This document shows, piece by piece, positions 1-6,550 of a DNA stretch of 11,286 nt. Positions within the stretch are counted from its first letter, which is position 1. Every line of letters begins with the position of its first letter. Location: contig JASHXZ010000234.1 in assembly GCA_030043285.1 (NCBI GenBank), positions 1-11,286 of the forward strand, in the 5' to 3' direction. The DNA is from Xanthobacteraceae bacterium. Lineage in GTDB: Bacteria; Pseudomonadota; Alphaproteobacteria; Rhizobiales; Xanthobacteraceae. A model generated the notes under the pieces. That model did no database searches. It saw only the letters and a list, made by a program, of their open reading frames with translations, and was not told the origin of the DNA. The translations under genes were made by a program, and so were the position numbers.

Positions 1-2
1 CG

Positions 3-35
3 CGCGGGCGCGGCCCCAACGGCGGGGCACCATGA
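3..35 (+). CDS. 3' end of an unseen upstream gene, possibly the ABC ATPase
   Basis: Frame 3 is open from the window edge and ends in TGA at 33-35. The last ten codons read RGRGPNGGAP. The stop overlaps the next gene's ATG as ATGA (32-35), the same coupling used between the two permeases downstream. In TauABC/SsuABC-type operons the gene just before the permease is often the ATP-binding subunit, so that is the most likely identity, but ten residues cannot show it. The frame could also be open by chance in GC-rich DNA. Confidence 0.4.
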   Translation, partial: RGRGPNGGAP

Positions 36-808
36 TGGCGCGGCGCCGCCACAGCATGGAGCGACTCGCCAGCCGCGCGGTGCAGATCGGCTTTCTGCTC
101 GTTTTGCTGGCGCTGTGGTACGCGGCGACAAATTTCTGGGGCGTCAATCACCTGCTGCTGCCGAATCCGGTCTCGGTGTTTCATCAGCTCGTCGACGTCC
201 TGAAAACCGGCGAGTTTCTGCCCGACCTGCGCGTCACCGCAACCGAGTTCGTCATCGCGTTCGCGCTGGCGATGACGTCCGGCATGCTGGTCGGTTTCTT
301 CGTCAGCCGCTCGCGCTATTGGATCGCCGTGTTCGAACCGCTGTTCGCCGGCATCTATTCGATACCGATCATCCTGCTGCTGCCGCTTTACGTGCTGTTC
401 TTCGGCCTCGGCCCGGCGTCGAAGATCGCGCTCGGCACGACTATCAGCTTCTTTCCCGTCGTGCTGTCGACCATTGCCGGCTTCGGCAATGTCGACCGAA
501 CGCTGGTCACGGCGGCGCGCTCGATGGGCGCCTCAAACTACCACCTGTTCCGCTACGTGCTGGTGCCGGGGGCACTGCCGGTGATTCTCTCAGGACTGCG
601 CATCGGATTTACTGTGGCGCTGCTCGCGATCCTGGGCAGCGAGACCATCGCGTCGCTCGCCGGGCTCGGCCATCACATCGTGCAGCTCGCCGAGAACATG
701 GATATGGCGCGGATGTTCGCCTACATCGTCTTCGTCGTGGCGATCACGGTGCTGCTCAACAGCCTGGTGTCGCATCTCGAAGCGCGCTGGAGGTCGCGCC
801 TCGGATGA
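32..808 (+). CDS. ABC transporter permease, TauC/SsuC-like (BPD_transp_1), first of a pair
   Basis: This is an inner-membrane permease of a nitrate/sulfonate/taurine/pyrimidine-precursor class importer. The 258 residues are the usual length for the family and hold about six hydrophobic segments, the first at about residues 19-35. The cytoplasmic coupling loop that contacts the ATPase is the TAARSMGA stretch (about 160-167), followed by a Pro-containing helix (LVPGALPVILSG), as is typical. Two in-frame ATGs lie side by side at 32 and 35, and a third at 56. I chose 32 because ATGA overlaps the stop of the preceding frame, although 35 is equally possible. The gene ends in TGA overlapping the next permease's ATG (805-808), so the two are probably made in equal amounts and form a heterodimer. 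The substrate cannot be assigned. Confidence 0.9.
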   Translation: MMARRRHSMERLASRAVQIGFLLVLLALWYAATNFWGVNHLLLPNPVSVFHQLVDVLKTGEFLPDLRVTATEFVIAFALAMTSGMLVGFFVSRSRYWIAVFEPLFAGIYSIPIILLLPLYVLFFGLGPASKIALGTTISFFPVVLSTIAGFGNVDRTLVTAARSMGASNYHLFRYVLVPGALPVILSGLRIGFTVALLAILGSETIASLAGLGHHIVQLAENMDMARMFAYIVFVVAITVLLNSLVSHLEARWRSRLG

Positions 809-1632
809 CGTCGATCCCGTCGAACAGCATGACGACCGGTTCTGCCGCGGGCCGCGATGCAGGGATACTGCCTTCGGCACGGCGCTTTCTGCTGCGCCAT
901 CCCGGCGTCATGCGGCTCGGCGTCGTCGTTGTGATGCTGCTCATCTGGGAGATCGCTGCGCGCTTCTTCATGGACCCGCTGTTCATCAGTCCGCCGTCGC
1001 GCGTGTTCGCCTCGCTGGGCGGCGTGCTGGACGCCGAAGGCGTGCCGAACGCGTTGCGGCTGACCTTTTTCGAGCTCGCCGTCGGCTTCGCCATTGCGGT
1101 TGCGGTTGGCCTGCCGCTCGGACTTGCCATCGGGCTGCAGCCGTTTGCTCGCCGCAGCTTCATGCCGATCGTGCTGTTGATCTACGGCATGCCCAAGATC
1201 ACCATTCTACCGCTGTTCATCCTGTTCTTCGGCATCGGCCCGGCGGCGAAAATCGCATTCGGCGTGGCGCACGGCATCTTTCCGATCATCGTCACGGTGG
1301 TTGCCGGGGTGCAGAACCTCAAGCCGATCCTGCTCATCAGCGCCCGCTCGATGGGCGCGAATCGCTGGCACATCCTGCGCTGGGTGATCTTCCCCCACAT
1401 GATCCCGAGCTTTTTTGCCGGCATGCGGCTTGGCTTGAGCGGCGTGCTGCTCGGCGTGCTGCTCGCCGAGCTTTACGTCTCCACGGCCGGCATCGGCTAT
1501 TTCACCACCATGTTCACCGAGAATTTCCAGCCGACCAAGCTGTTCGGCCTGATCGCCATGCTGGCGGCGATGGCTATCGCGCTCAACGAGATCGTGCGCC
1601 GCGCCGAGCACCGCTTCAGCCGCTGGCGCTAG
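805..1632 (+). CDS. ABC transporter permease, TauC/SsuC-like, second of a pair
   Basis: This 275-residue permease is a paralogue of the gene before it. Both carry the coupling-loop pattern ARSMGA (here about 180-185) and the upstream pattern LFxLFFGxGPAxKIA. It should form the other half of the transmembrane channel. The reading frame stays open far upstream, but the start is placed at ATG 805: this gives the normal family length, overlaps the previous stop as ATGA, and has GGAGG at 789-793. The first 30 or so residues are polar, then membrane segments begin at about residue 35. Two different permeases, rather than a homodimer, is a common variant in Hyphomicrobiales gene sets for organic-acid or aromatic uptake. 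The stop at 1630-1632 overlaps the next gene's Shine-Dalgarno sequence. Confidence 0.9.
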   Translation: MTSIPSNSMTTGSAAGRDAGILPSARRFLLRHPGVMRLGVVVVMLLIWEIAARFFMDPLFISPPSRVFASLGGVLDAEGVPNALRLTFFELAVGFAIAVAVGLPLGLAIGLQPFARRSFMPIVLLIYGMPKITILPLFILFFGIGPAAKIAFGVAHGIFPIIVTVVAGVQNLKPILLISARSMGANRWHILRWVIFPHMIPSFFAGMRLGLSGVLLGVLLAELYVSTAGIGYFTTMFTENFQPTKLFGLIAMLAAMAIALNEIVRRAEHRFSRWR

Positions 1633-1646
1633 GAGAAACGGAAAAA

Positions 1647-2633
1647 ATGGCCAAGCTGAAACTGACCGTCGCCTGCGGCGACTATGAGATCGTCCGCGCG
1701 CTCGCCGACGGCACGGTCGAGGCCGACGGCATCGAGCTCACCATGCTCACCGGCATGGGCTCGCGCGAGCGCCATTGGCGCATGGCGCGCAAACGCGAAT
1801 TCGACGTCTGCGAGGTCAATATCGGCGGCTATCTGATGGGCCGCGACCGCGGCGAAAAGCTGACCGCGATTCCGGTGTTCTTGCACCGGCGCTTCCGTCA
1901 CGGTTTCGTCTTCGTCAATCGCGATGCCGGCATCCGCACGCCCAAGGACCTGACCGGCAAGAGTATCGGCAGCACCAACTTCCAGCCGGCCTCCAACATC
2001 TGGATGCGCGGAATCCTGGAGGAGCATTTTGGCGTGCCGCATCGGCAATGCACCTGGGTGGTGGAGCGCGAAGAGGACGTCGAATTCGCACCCCCGAAAG
2101 ATCTACGCCTCGTCACGATTGCGCCCGGCAAGCGGCTCGACGTCATGCTGGCCGAGGGCGAAATCCCGGCCATGCTGTCGCCCGATATTCCGCGGCTGTT
2201 CTTGGAAGGCGACAAGCGCATTGTGCGGCTGTTCGCCGATTACAAGTCCGTCGAGATCGACTATTTCAGGAAGACCGGCATCTTTCCGATCATGCATGTG
2301 ACCGCGATCAGGCAGGACATCATCGAGAAATATCCGTGGGTGGCGACCAACCTGGTCAAGGCGTTCGACGCCGCGAAGGCGCGGGCCTACCGCCGCATCG
2401 CCAACCCCCGCGTGGTGCCGCTCGCCTGGATCAGGACCGCCTGGGAGGAAGAGCACGCCATTTTGGGCGACGACCCCTGGGCCTACGGCCTCACCGACGC
2501 CAACCGCAAGAATCTGCAGACGGTGCAGCGCTATTGCCATCAGCAAGGCTTGATCGAGCGGGTTGAATCGCTCGACGAACTGTTTGCCGACACCGATCTC
2601 GGCGACGCCGGCGGCGGCGCGGAGAATATTTGA
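1647..2633 (+). CDS. 4,5-dihydroxyphthalate decarboxylase family protein (PBP-like fold, no signal peptide)
   Basis: The 328-residue protein resembles, from memory of the family, 4,5-dihydroxyphthalate decarboxylase of Pseudomonas phthalate pathways. Shared traits are the opening LKLTVACGDYEIVRALADG, the block EFDVCEVNIGGYLMGRDRG, the phrase AIPVFLHRRFRHGFVFVN, and IRTPKDLTGKSIG. This family shares the two-lobed fold of periplasmic binding proteins of the NMT1/TauA type. No signal peptide, lipobox or Tat motif is present: the protein begins MAKLKL and runs straight into the first beta strand. It is therefore most likely a cytoplasmic enzyme, but it could be a binding protein whose export is not obvious. 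Start ATG 1647 has AGGAG at 1631-1635. Its place right after two permeases supports a link to the transported compound. Decarboxylase activity on any particular substrate is not established here. Confidence 0.75.
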   Translation: MAKLKLTVACGDYEIVRALADGTVEADGIELTMLTGMGSRERHWRMARKREFDVCEVNIGGYLMGRDRGEKLTAIPVFLHRRFRHGFVFVNRDAGIRTPKDLTGKSIGSTNFQPASNIWMRGILEEHFGVPHRQCTWVVEREEDVEFAPPKDLRLVTIAPGKRLDVMLAEGEIPAMLSPDIPRLFLEGDKRIVRLFADYKSVEIDYFRKTGIFPIMHVTAIRQDIIEKYPWVATNLVKAFDAAKARAYRRIANPRVVPLAWIRTAWEEEHAILGDDPWAYGLTDANRKNLQTVQRYCHQQGLIERVESLDELFADTDLGDAGGGAENI

Positions 2634-2700
2634 GGCGCCGATGCCCGCGGCGCCGCCCTGAACGCCCGAGAGCAAGACAAGAGACAAACAAGAGAGCGAC
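2634..2700 (+). other. Intergenic hairpin followed by purine-rich leader
   Basis: A GC-only hairpin follows the stop directly: GGCGCCG (2634-2640) pairs with CGGCGCC (2648-2654) around a 7-nt loop. No run of T follows, so it is not a standard terminator; it may protect the upstream message or lower read-through. The remaining bases to the next ATG are rich in AGA/ACA and poorly structured. The only Shine-Dalgarno-like element is the weak GAGAG close to the ATG, so the next gene may be translated less than its neighbours. Confidence 0.4.
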
Positions 2701-3894
2701 ATGCCAGAGCTACACAAAGACGACCCGGCCTTCCTCTACTTCCCGACCAACTATCGCTGGTCGATGGGCCTGTTGATCTGCCTCGGCGGTGCGCCGTGGA
2801 CCGGCGTCGACATCGACGAGGTCAACCGGGTCGGCCGCGCGCTCGTCGACAAAGTCGGCGACGATACGGCGTGGTTCGAAGAATGGAGCCGCATGGGCGA
2901 GAAGATCGAAACGCGCGGCCGCGATGCCGAGCGTGCCGGCCACAAGCTCACGGCCGCCTCATGCTTCATCCGCGCCTCGCGCTACTTTCAGACCGGCGAG
3001 CGCTTCATTCATCCGCGCTCACAGCGCAGCATGGATATCTACGCCAGATCGGTGGCGCTGTTTAAGGAAGCCGCCGGCATCATCCGCCGGCCGCGCATCG
3101 AGCCGGTCGAAATCCCTTATGAGAGCGCGAGCCTGCCGGGACTGCTCGTGCATCCGGACCCGAAAGCGACGCGCGGCCGCCCCGCCCCCGCGATGGTGTT
3201 CTTCGATGGCTTCGACGTCACCAAGGAGCTGCAATACGGCTACGGCGTGTCTGACTTGGCGGCACGCGGCGTCGGCTGCCTGATCGTCGATGGCCCAGGC
3301 AACGGCGAGAGCGTGCGCTTCCGCAATCTGCCGCTGATCGCCGAGACCGAGCACTACGCCACGCCGGTCTATGAGTATCTCGCCGGCCGCAGCGAGTTCG
3401 ACGCCAAGCGCATCGGCGTCATGGCTTTGAGTCTCGGCGGCTATTATGCGCCGCGCGCGGCCTCGCTCGAGCAGCGCTTCGCCTGCGCCGTCGCCTGGGG
3501 CGCGCAATGGGACTATCACGAAGTCTGGGCGCGCCGGCTTGAAGCGCTCGATTCCGGCAAGGTGCTGTCGCTCTCGGTGCCGCCCGAACATCTGCAATGG
3601 GTGCTCGGCGTGTCCGACCGCGCCGCCGCGCTGAAAAAGCTCGAAGGTTTCCGCCTCGACGGCATCGTGCAGAAGATGAGGTGTCCGTTCCTGTTGCTGC
3701 ACGGCGAAGGCGACGAACAGATTCCACTCGCCACCGCCGAAAAGCTGTTCGCCGCGGTCGGTTCCAAACAGAAGGCCTTGAAGGTTTTCACCCGCGAGGA
3801 AGGCGGTTTTCATCACTGTCAGGTGGACAATCCGACCATCGGCGTGCATTACATGTGGGATTGGATCGCCGACGTGCTCAATGCGGGGATGTGA
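2701..3894 (+). CDS. alpha/beta hydrolase, FrsA/2,6-dihydroxypseudooxynicotine hydrolase-like
   Basis: The 397 residues comprise a helical N-terminal part of about 150 residues and a C-terminal alpha/beta hydrolase core. Core landmarks are the oxyanion-strand region MVFFDGFD (165-172), DGPGNGES (197-204), the nucleophile elbow ALSLGG with Ser244, the acid HGEGD with Asp338, and the base in GGFHHC with His371 or His372. The elbow has Ala where the usual GxSxG has its first Gly, a tolerated but less common form. The long N-terminal domain and DGPGxGES block recall esterase FrsA and the C-C bond hydrolase of nicotine breakdown. The latter cleaves an aromatic ketone to a hydroxypyridine and an amino acid. 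A role in hydrolysing the imported compound is inferred from context. An earlier ATG at 2641 meets a stop after six codons, so 2701 is the start. Confidence 0.8.
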   Translation: MPELHKDDPAFLYFPTNYRWSMGLLICLGGAPWTGVDIDEVNRVGRALVDKVGDDTAWFEEWSRMGEKIETRGRDAERAGHKLTAASCFIRASRYFQTGERFIHPRSQRSMDIYARSVALFKEAAGIIRRPRIEPVEIPYESASLPGLLVHPDPKATRGRPAPAMVFFDGFDVTKELQYGYGVSDLAARGVGCLIVDGPGNGESVRFRNLPLIAETEHYATPVYEYLAGRSEFDAKRIGVMALSLGGYYAPRAASLEQRFACAVAWGAQWDYHEVWARRLEALDSGKVLSLSVPPEHLQWVLGVSDRAAALKKLEGFRLDGIVQKMRCPFLLLHGEGDEQIPLATAEKLFAAVGSKQKALKVFTREEGGFHHCQVDNPTIGVHYMWDWIADVLNAGM

Positions 3895-3932
3895 TCGATA
3901 GATCGTAGAGTAGCAGGGGGCAATCACGCGTC

Positions 3933-4985
3933 ATGGCAAAGGCGGCACGCAAAAGCAAAGCCAAGACCAAAGCCGCGAGCAGAAAGAAGACCAAAGCGGC
4001 GGCGACAAATAAGCGCAAAGCCGCGCCCGCGAACAAAGCGGCGCTGTATCTCACCGAAGACGACGTGCAGCGGCTGGTCGGCGTCAAGGACGCGATCGCC
4101 ACACTCGAAGAGTTGTTCAGCACCTGGTCCGACCCGGCGACCGTCAACTTGCCGCGCCAGCGCGCCCATATCGGCAACGGCAGCTTCAATCTGATGGGCG
4201 CCGCCTGCGGTGCCGCGGAAATCTTCGGGCTCAAAGCGTATTACGGCATCGGCGGCGGGCGCTTTCACGTGCTGCTCTATTCGTCGCGCGACGGCAGCCT
4301 CAAGGGCATGATCGAGGCCGATCATCTCGGCCGCATACGCACCGGCGCGGCGAGCGGCCTTGCCACCAAGCTGTTGGCCAACCCCGACGCCCGCATCCTC
4401 GGCGTGATCGGCGCCGGACGCCAAGCGTTGACCCAGGTCGCCGCCGTGTGCGCGGTGCGCCAGATCGAAACCGTGCGCGTGTTCACCCGCACACCTGAGC
4501 ATCGCGAGACGTTTGCCAAACAGATCGAGCGCACGTTGCGCGTTACCGCCAAGCCGGCGACATCGGCGGAGGCCGCGATCGGCGACGCCGACGTGGTCAT
4601 CACCATCACCAAATCGACCGAACCCGTGCTGCGCGCCAACTGGCTCAAATCCGGCGTTCACGTCAACGCCGCCGGCGCCAACGCGGCGGAACGGCGCGAG
4701 GTCGATGCCGAGACCGTGCTGCGCGCCACCGTGCGCGCCACCGATCATCTCGCGCAGGCGCGCCTCGAAGCCGGCGAATACCGCGACCTGGTCGCCGCCG
4801 GCCGGCTCAAATGGCAGGACGTCGTCGAGCTCGGCGATATTCTCACCGGCAAGGCGCCCGGCCGCCGCGGCCCCGCCGACATTACGCTATTCAAATCGCT
4901 CGGCATCGCGCTCGAAGACATCGCCTTTGCGGATCTGATCATCCGCCGCGCCCACCAGCAGGGCGTCGGCCGGGCGATGCCGTAA
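3933..4985 (+). CDS. Ornithine cyclodeaminase/mu-crystallin family protein with Lys-rich N-terminal tail
   Basis: The 350-residue protein belongs to the NAD(P)-dependent OCD/mu-crystallin family, whose members include ornithine cyclodeaminase, alanine dehydrogenase and ketimine/1-pyrroline-2-carboxylate reductases. Seen are the substrate-pocket FGLKAYYG with Lys101, RIRTGAASG with Arg136, the Rossmann loop GAGRQA (160-165), and ATDHLAQARLEAGEYRDL carrying the likely catalytic Asp region. The family core begins near residue 38 (ALYLTEDDV). Residues 1-37 are an added tail of Lys, Arg, Ala, Thr and Ser with 14 basic residues. The start at 3933 has AGGGGG at 3915-3920, and no Met lies between the tail and the core, so the tail is probably real. 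The gene follows the hydrolase by 38 bp and is likely co-transcribed. The exact substrate is unknown; amination, reduction or deamination of a small imino or amino acid is the family expectation. Confidence 0.85.
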   Translation: MAKAARKSKAKTKAASRKKTKAAATNKRKAAPANKAALYLTEDDVQRLVGVKDAIATLEELFSTWSDPATVNLPRQRAHIGNGSFNLMGAACGAAEIFGLKAYYGIGGGRFHVLLYSSRDGSLKGMIEADHLGRIRTGAASGLATKLLANPDARILGVIGAGRQALTQVAAVCAVRQIETVRVFTRTPEHRETFAKQIERTLRVTAKPATSAEAAIGDADVVITITKSTEPVLRANWLKSGVHVNAAGANAAERREVDAETVLRATVRATDHLAQARLEAGEYRDLVAAGRLKWQDVVELGDILTGKAPGRRGPADITLFKSLGIALEDIAFADLIIRRAHQQGVGRAMP

Positions 4986-5117
4986 GCGAAATTACGTTTC
5001 ATGTGCCAAAAATTGCGTCGTTTTGGTCGCGGGCGCTCCTGGCCAAACTGTGCTAGGACGCCTTTCCGACAACCAGCAAAAACGTCAACAATGTTTACCT
5101 AATTAGGGAGGAACACG
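4986..5117 (+). promoter_or_regulatory. Leader region between the two gene sets; candidate promoter/operator area
   Basis: This 132-bp gap is the longest break in the + strand gene train and is less GC-rich than its surroundings, so a promoter for the sugar importer is plausible. It holds an inverted repeat CCAAAA (5006-5011)/TTTTGG (5021-5026) with a 9-nt loop, which could be an operator or a weak stem after the previous gene. A TGTGCTAGG stretch at 5049-5057 resembles some alphaproteobacterial -10 regions, but the nearest TTGGTC (5023-5028) is 22 bp upstream, too far for a good sigma-70 match. I cannot fix a promoter by eye. Confidence 0.35.
5098..5111 (+). promoter_or_regulatory. Strong Shine-Dalgarno site overlapped by a perfect palindrome
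   Basis: CCTAATTAGG at 5098-5107 is a perfect 10-bp palindrome. Its right arm runs into AGGGAGG (5105-5111), a near-ideal ribosome binding site 6 nt before the binding-protein ATG at 5118. The strong site fits high production of a periplasmic binding protein. The palindrome could bind a regulator or form a small RNA stem that partly covers the site, but at 10 bp it may be chance. Confidence 0.45.
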
Positions 5118-6431
5118 ATGGCTCGAATTCATCGGCGAAAATTTCTCAAGCTGTCGGCTGCCGGCGCGGCCGGCGGCCTTGCGGGCATTCTCGCAACCGG
5201 GCGCGCACCGGCTTACGCGCAAGGCACCACGGTGCATTGGCTGCGCTGGAACGACTTCGTTCCCAGCTCCGACAAGGTCCTGCGCGAGCAAATCATCCCG
5301 CAGGCCGCCAAGGATCTCGGCATCACGCTCAACATCGAGATGATCAACGGCAACGACATCCAGGCCCGCACCACCGCGGCGATCCAGTCGGGCACCGGCC
5401 CGGACGTGATCTGCGCGCTCAACAACTGGCCGCAGCTTTATGCCGCCAGCGTTGCCGAGGTCACCGACATCACCGAGGCGATCGGCAAGGCCCAGGGCGG
5501 CTTTTATGCGGAATCGACCGCGGTCGCCAACGACGGCAAGCGGTGGCTCGGCGTGCCGTGGTGCATCGTCGGCGCCGAGAACTCCTATCGCAAATCGTGG
5601 TTCGAGGCGGTCGGCGCCACCAAATTTCCCGAGACCTGGGACGAGTACCGCGCCGTCGGCAAGAAGCTGAAGGCCAAAGGCCAACCGATCGGCCAGACGC
5701 TGGGCCACAGTTTCGGCGATCCGCCGACCTTCTGGTATCCGTTCCTGTGGTCGTTCGGCGGCGCCGAGGTCGACCAGAGCGGCAAGAAAGTGGTGCTCGA
5801 CAGCAAACAAACGCTCGAATCGGTCAAGTACGCGGTGGGGTTCTGGAAGGATTGCTGCGACGAGGGCGGTCTGGCCTGGGACGATTCCAGCAACAACCGC
5901 GCCTTCCTCGCCGGCACGATCTCGTCGACGCTCAACGGCGCCTCGATCTACCTGTTGGCCAAACGCGAGCCGGACAAATACCAGACCGAAAAGGGCACCC
6001 CGCTCTACCAGGACATCCTGCACGGCAGGCTGCCCAAGGGGCCGGCCGGGCAATTCTCCTATCAGCTGCCGATGACCAACATGCTGATGGGCTATTCGAA
6101 GCAGCAAGACGCCGCCAAGAAGTTCCTGGCCTGGATTACCTCCAAGCCGGTCTATCAGGCCTGGTTCGATTCGCAGGGCGGCTACTCGGTCGGCGCCACG
6201 ACATCCTGGGAGCAGGACCCGATCTGGAAAAAGGATCCGGTCATGGCGCCGTTCCGCGACGTCGGTCGCGGCGCCCACTTCCCGGGCTATCCCGGACCCG
6301 CCAACCGCAACGCCGCAGAGGTGTTGAGCAAGTACATCATCATCGACATGTATGCCAAAGCGGTCCAAGGCATGGCGGCCGAAGATGCGGTCAAATGGGC
6401 TTCGGGCGAACTGCAGAAGATTTACACCTGA
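5118..6431 (+). CDS. ABC transporter solute-binding protein, family 1 (MalE/UgpB-like), Tat-exported
   Basis: This is a periplasmic binding protein for a carbohydrate or polyol-type substrate and delivers it to the permeases encoded next. Its 437 residues are normal for family 1. The N-terminus carries a twin-arginine signal: HRRKFLKL (5-12), a weakly hydrophobic Ala/Gly stretch, then an APAYAQ cleavage region, so the mature protein should begin near residue 35. The family pattern follows: an early first strand (TVHWLRWNDF), TGPDVICALNNW, VPWCIVGAENSYR and the late TSKPVYQAWFDSQGGYS. Tat export implies folding in the cytoplasm before transport, which is common for such proteins in Hyphomicrobiales. 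The substrate (maltose, glycerol-3-phosphate, sugar alcohol or other) cannot be told from sequence alone. It heads the importer operon and is separated from the permeases by two hairpins. Confidence 0.92.
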   Translation: MARIHRRKFLKLSAAGAAGGLAGILATGRAPAYAQGTTVHWLRWNDFVPSSDKVLREQIIPQAAKDLGITLNIEMINGNDIQARTTAAIQSGTGPDVICALNNWPQLYAASVAEVTDITEAIGKAQGGFYAESTAVANDGKRWLGVPWCIVGAENSYRKSWFEAVGATKFPETWDEYRAVGKKLKAKGQPIGQTLGHSFGDPPTFWYPFLWSFGGAEVDQSGKKVVLDSKQTLESVKYAVGFWKDCCDEGGLAWDDSSNNRAFLAGTISSTLNGASIYLLAKREPDKYQTEKGTPLYQDILHGRLPKGPAGQFSYQLPMTNMLMGYSKQQDAAKKFLAWITSKPVYQAWFDSQGGYSVGATTSWEQDPIWKKDPVMAPFRDVGRGAHFPGYPGPANRNAAEVLSKYIIIDMYAKAVQGMAAEDAVKWASGELQKIYT

Positions 6432-6449
6432 GCCCGCTGCCGGCGATTA

Positions 6450-6476
6450 AAGCCGTGCTATGATCCGGCACGGCTT
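6450..6476 (+). terminator. Hairpin 1 after the binding-protein gene (attenuator-like)
   Basis: AAGCCGTGC (6450-6458) pairs perfectly with GCACGGCTT (6468-6476) around a 9-nt loop, 18 bp after the stop codon. Only two T residues end the right arm and no T-run follows, so it would be a partial rather than full terminator, or a 3' stabiliser of the binding-protein message. Confidence 0.5.
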
Positions 6477-6489
6477 GCGCATAGTGATC

Positions 6490-6520
6490 GCGCCTCCCGC
6501 CTGACCAGGCGGGAGGACGC
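6490..6520 (+). repeat. Hairpin 2, long perfect stem (REP-like)
   Basis: CCTCCCGCCT (6493-6502) pairs with AGGCGGGAGG (6507-6516) around a GACC loop. With one bulged A (6517) the stem extends by GCG/CGC to 6490 and 6520, giving 13 pairs. No T-run follows. It lies between the binding-protein gene and the first permease, the position where REP-type hairpins in malE-malF operons protect the upstream message from 3' decay. Whether the sequence recurs in the genome cannot be seen here. Confidence 0.55.
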
Positions 6521-6550
6521 GCCCGGCGCAAGGCCGCGGAGGAATAGGCG

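Noticed and set aside
115..804. Long N-terminal extension of the second permease frame (505-residue frame from 115)
   Set aside because: It overlaps the first permease in another frame, and its residues are Arg/Ala-rich and not protein-like. The family length, ATGA overlap and GGAGG site all support a start at 805.
4513..4938. 141-residue frame inside the OCD-family gene
   Set aside because: It is Pro/Ser/Arg-rich, with no ribosome site and no family features; the overlapping OCD frame is well supported.
5002..5016. Sigma-54-like TGTGCCAAAAATTGC
   Set aside because: The TTGC at the -12 position fits, but the -24 GG needed for the GG-N10-GC pattern is absent.
5103..6368. 421-residue minus-strand frame opposite the solute-binding protein
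   Set aside because: The + strand frame has a Tat signal, family motifs and a strong ribosome site; the antisense frame has none and reflects GC-rich codon structure.
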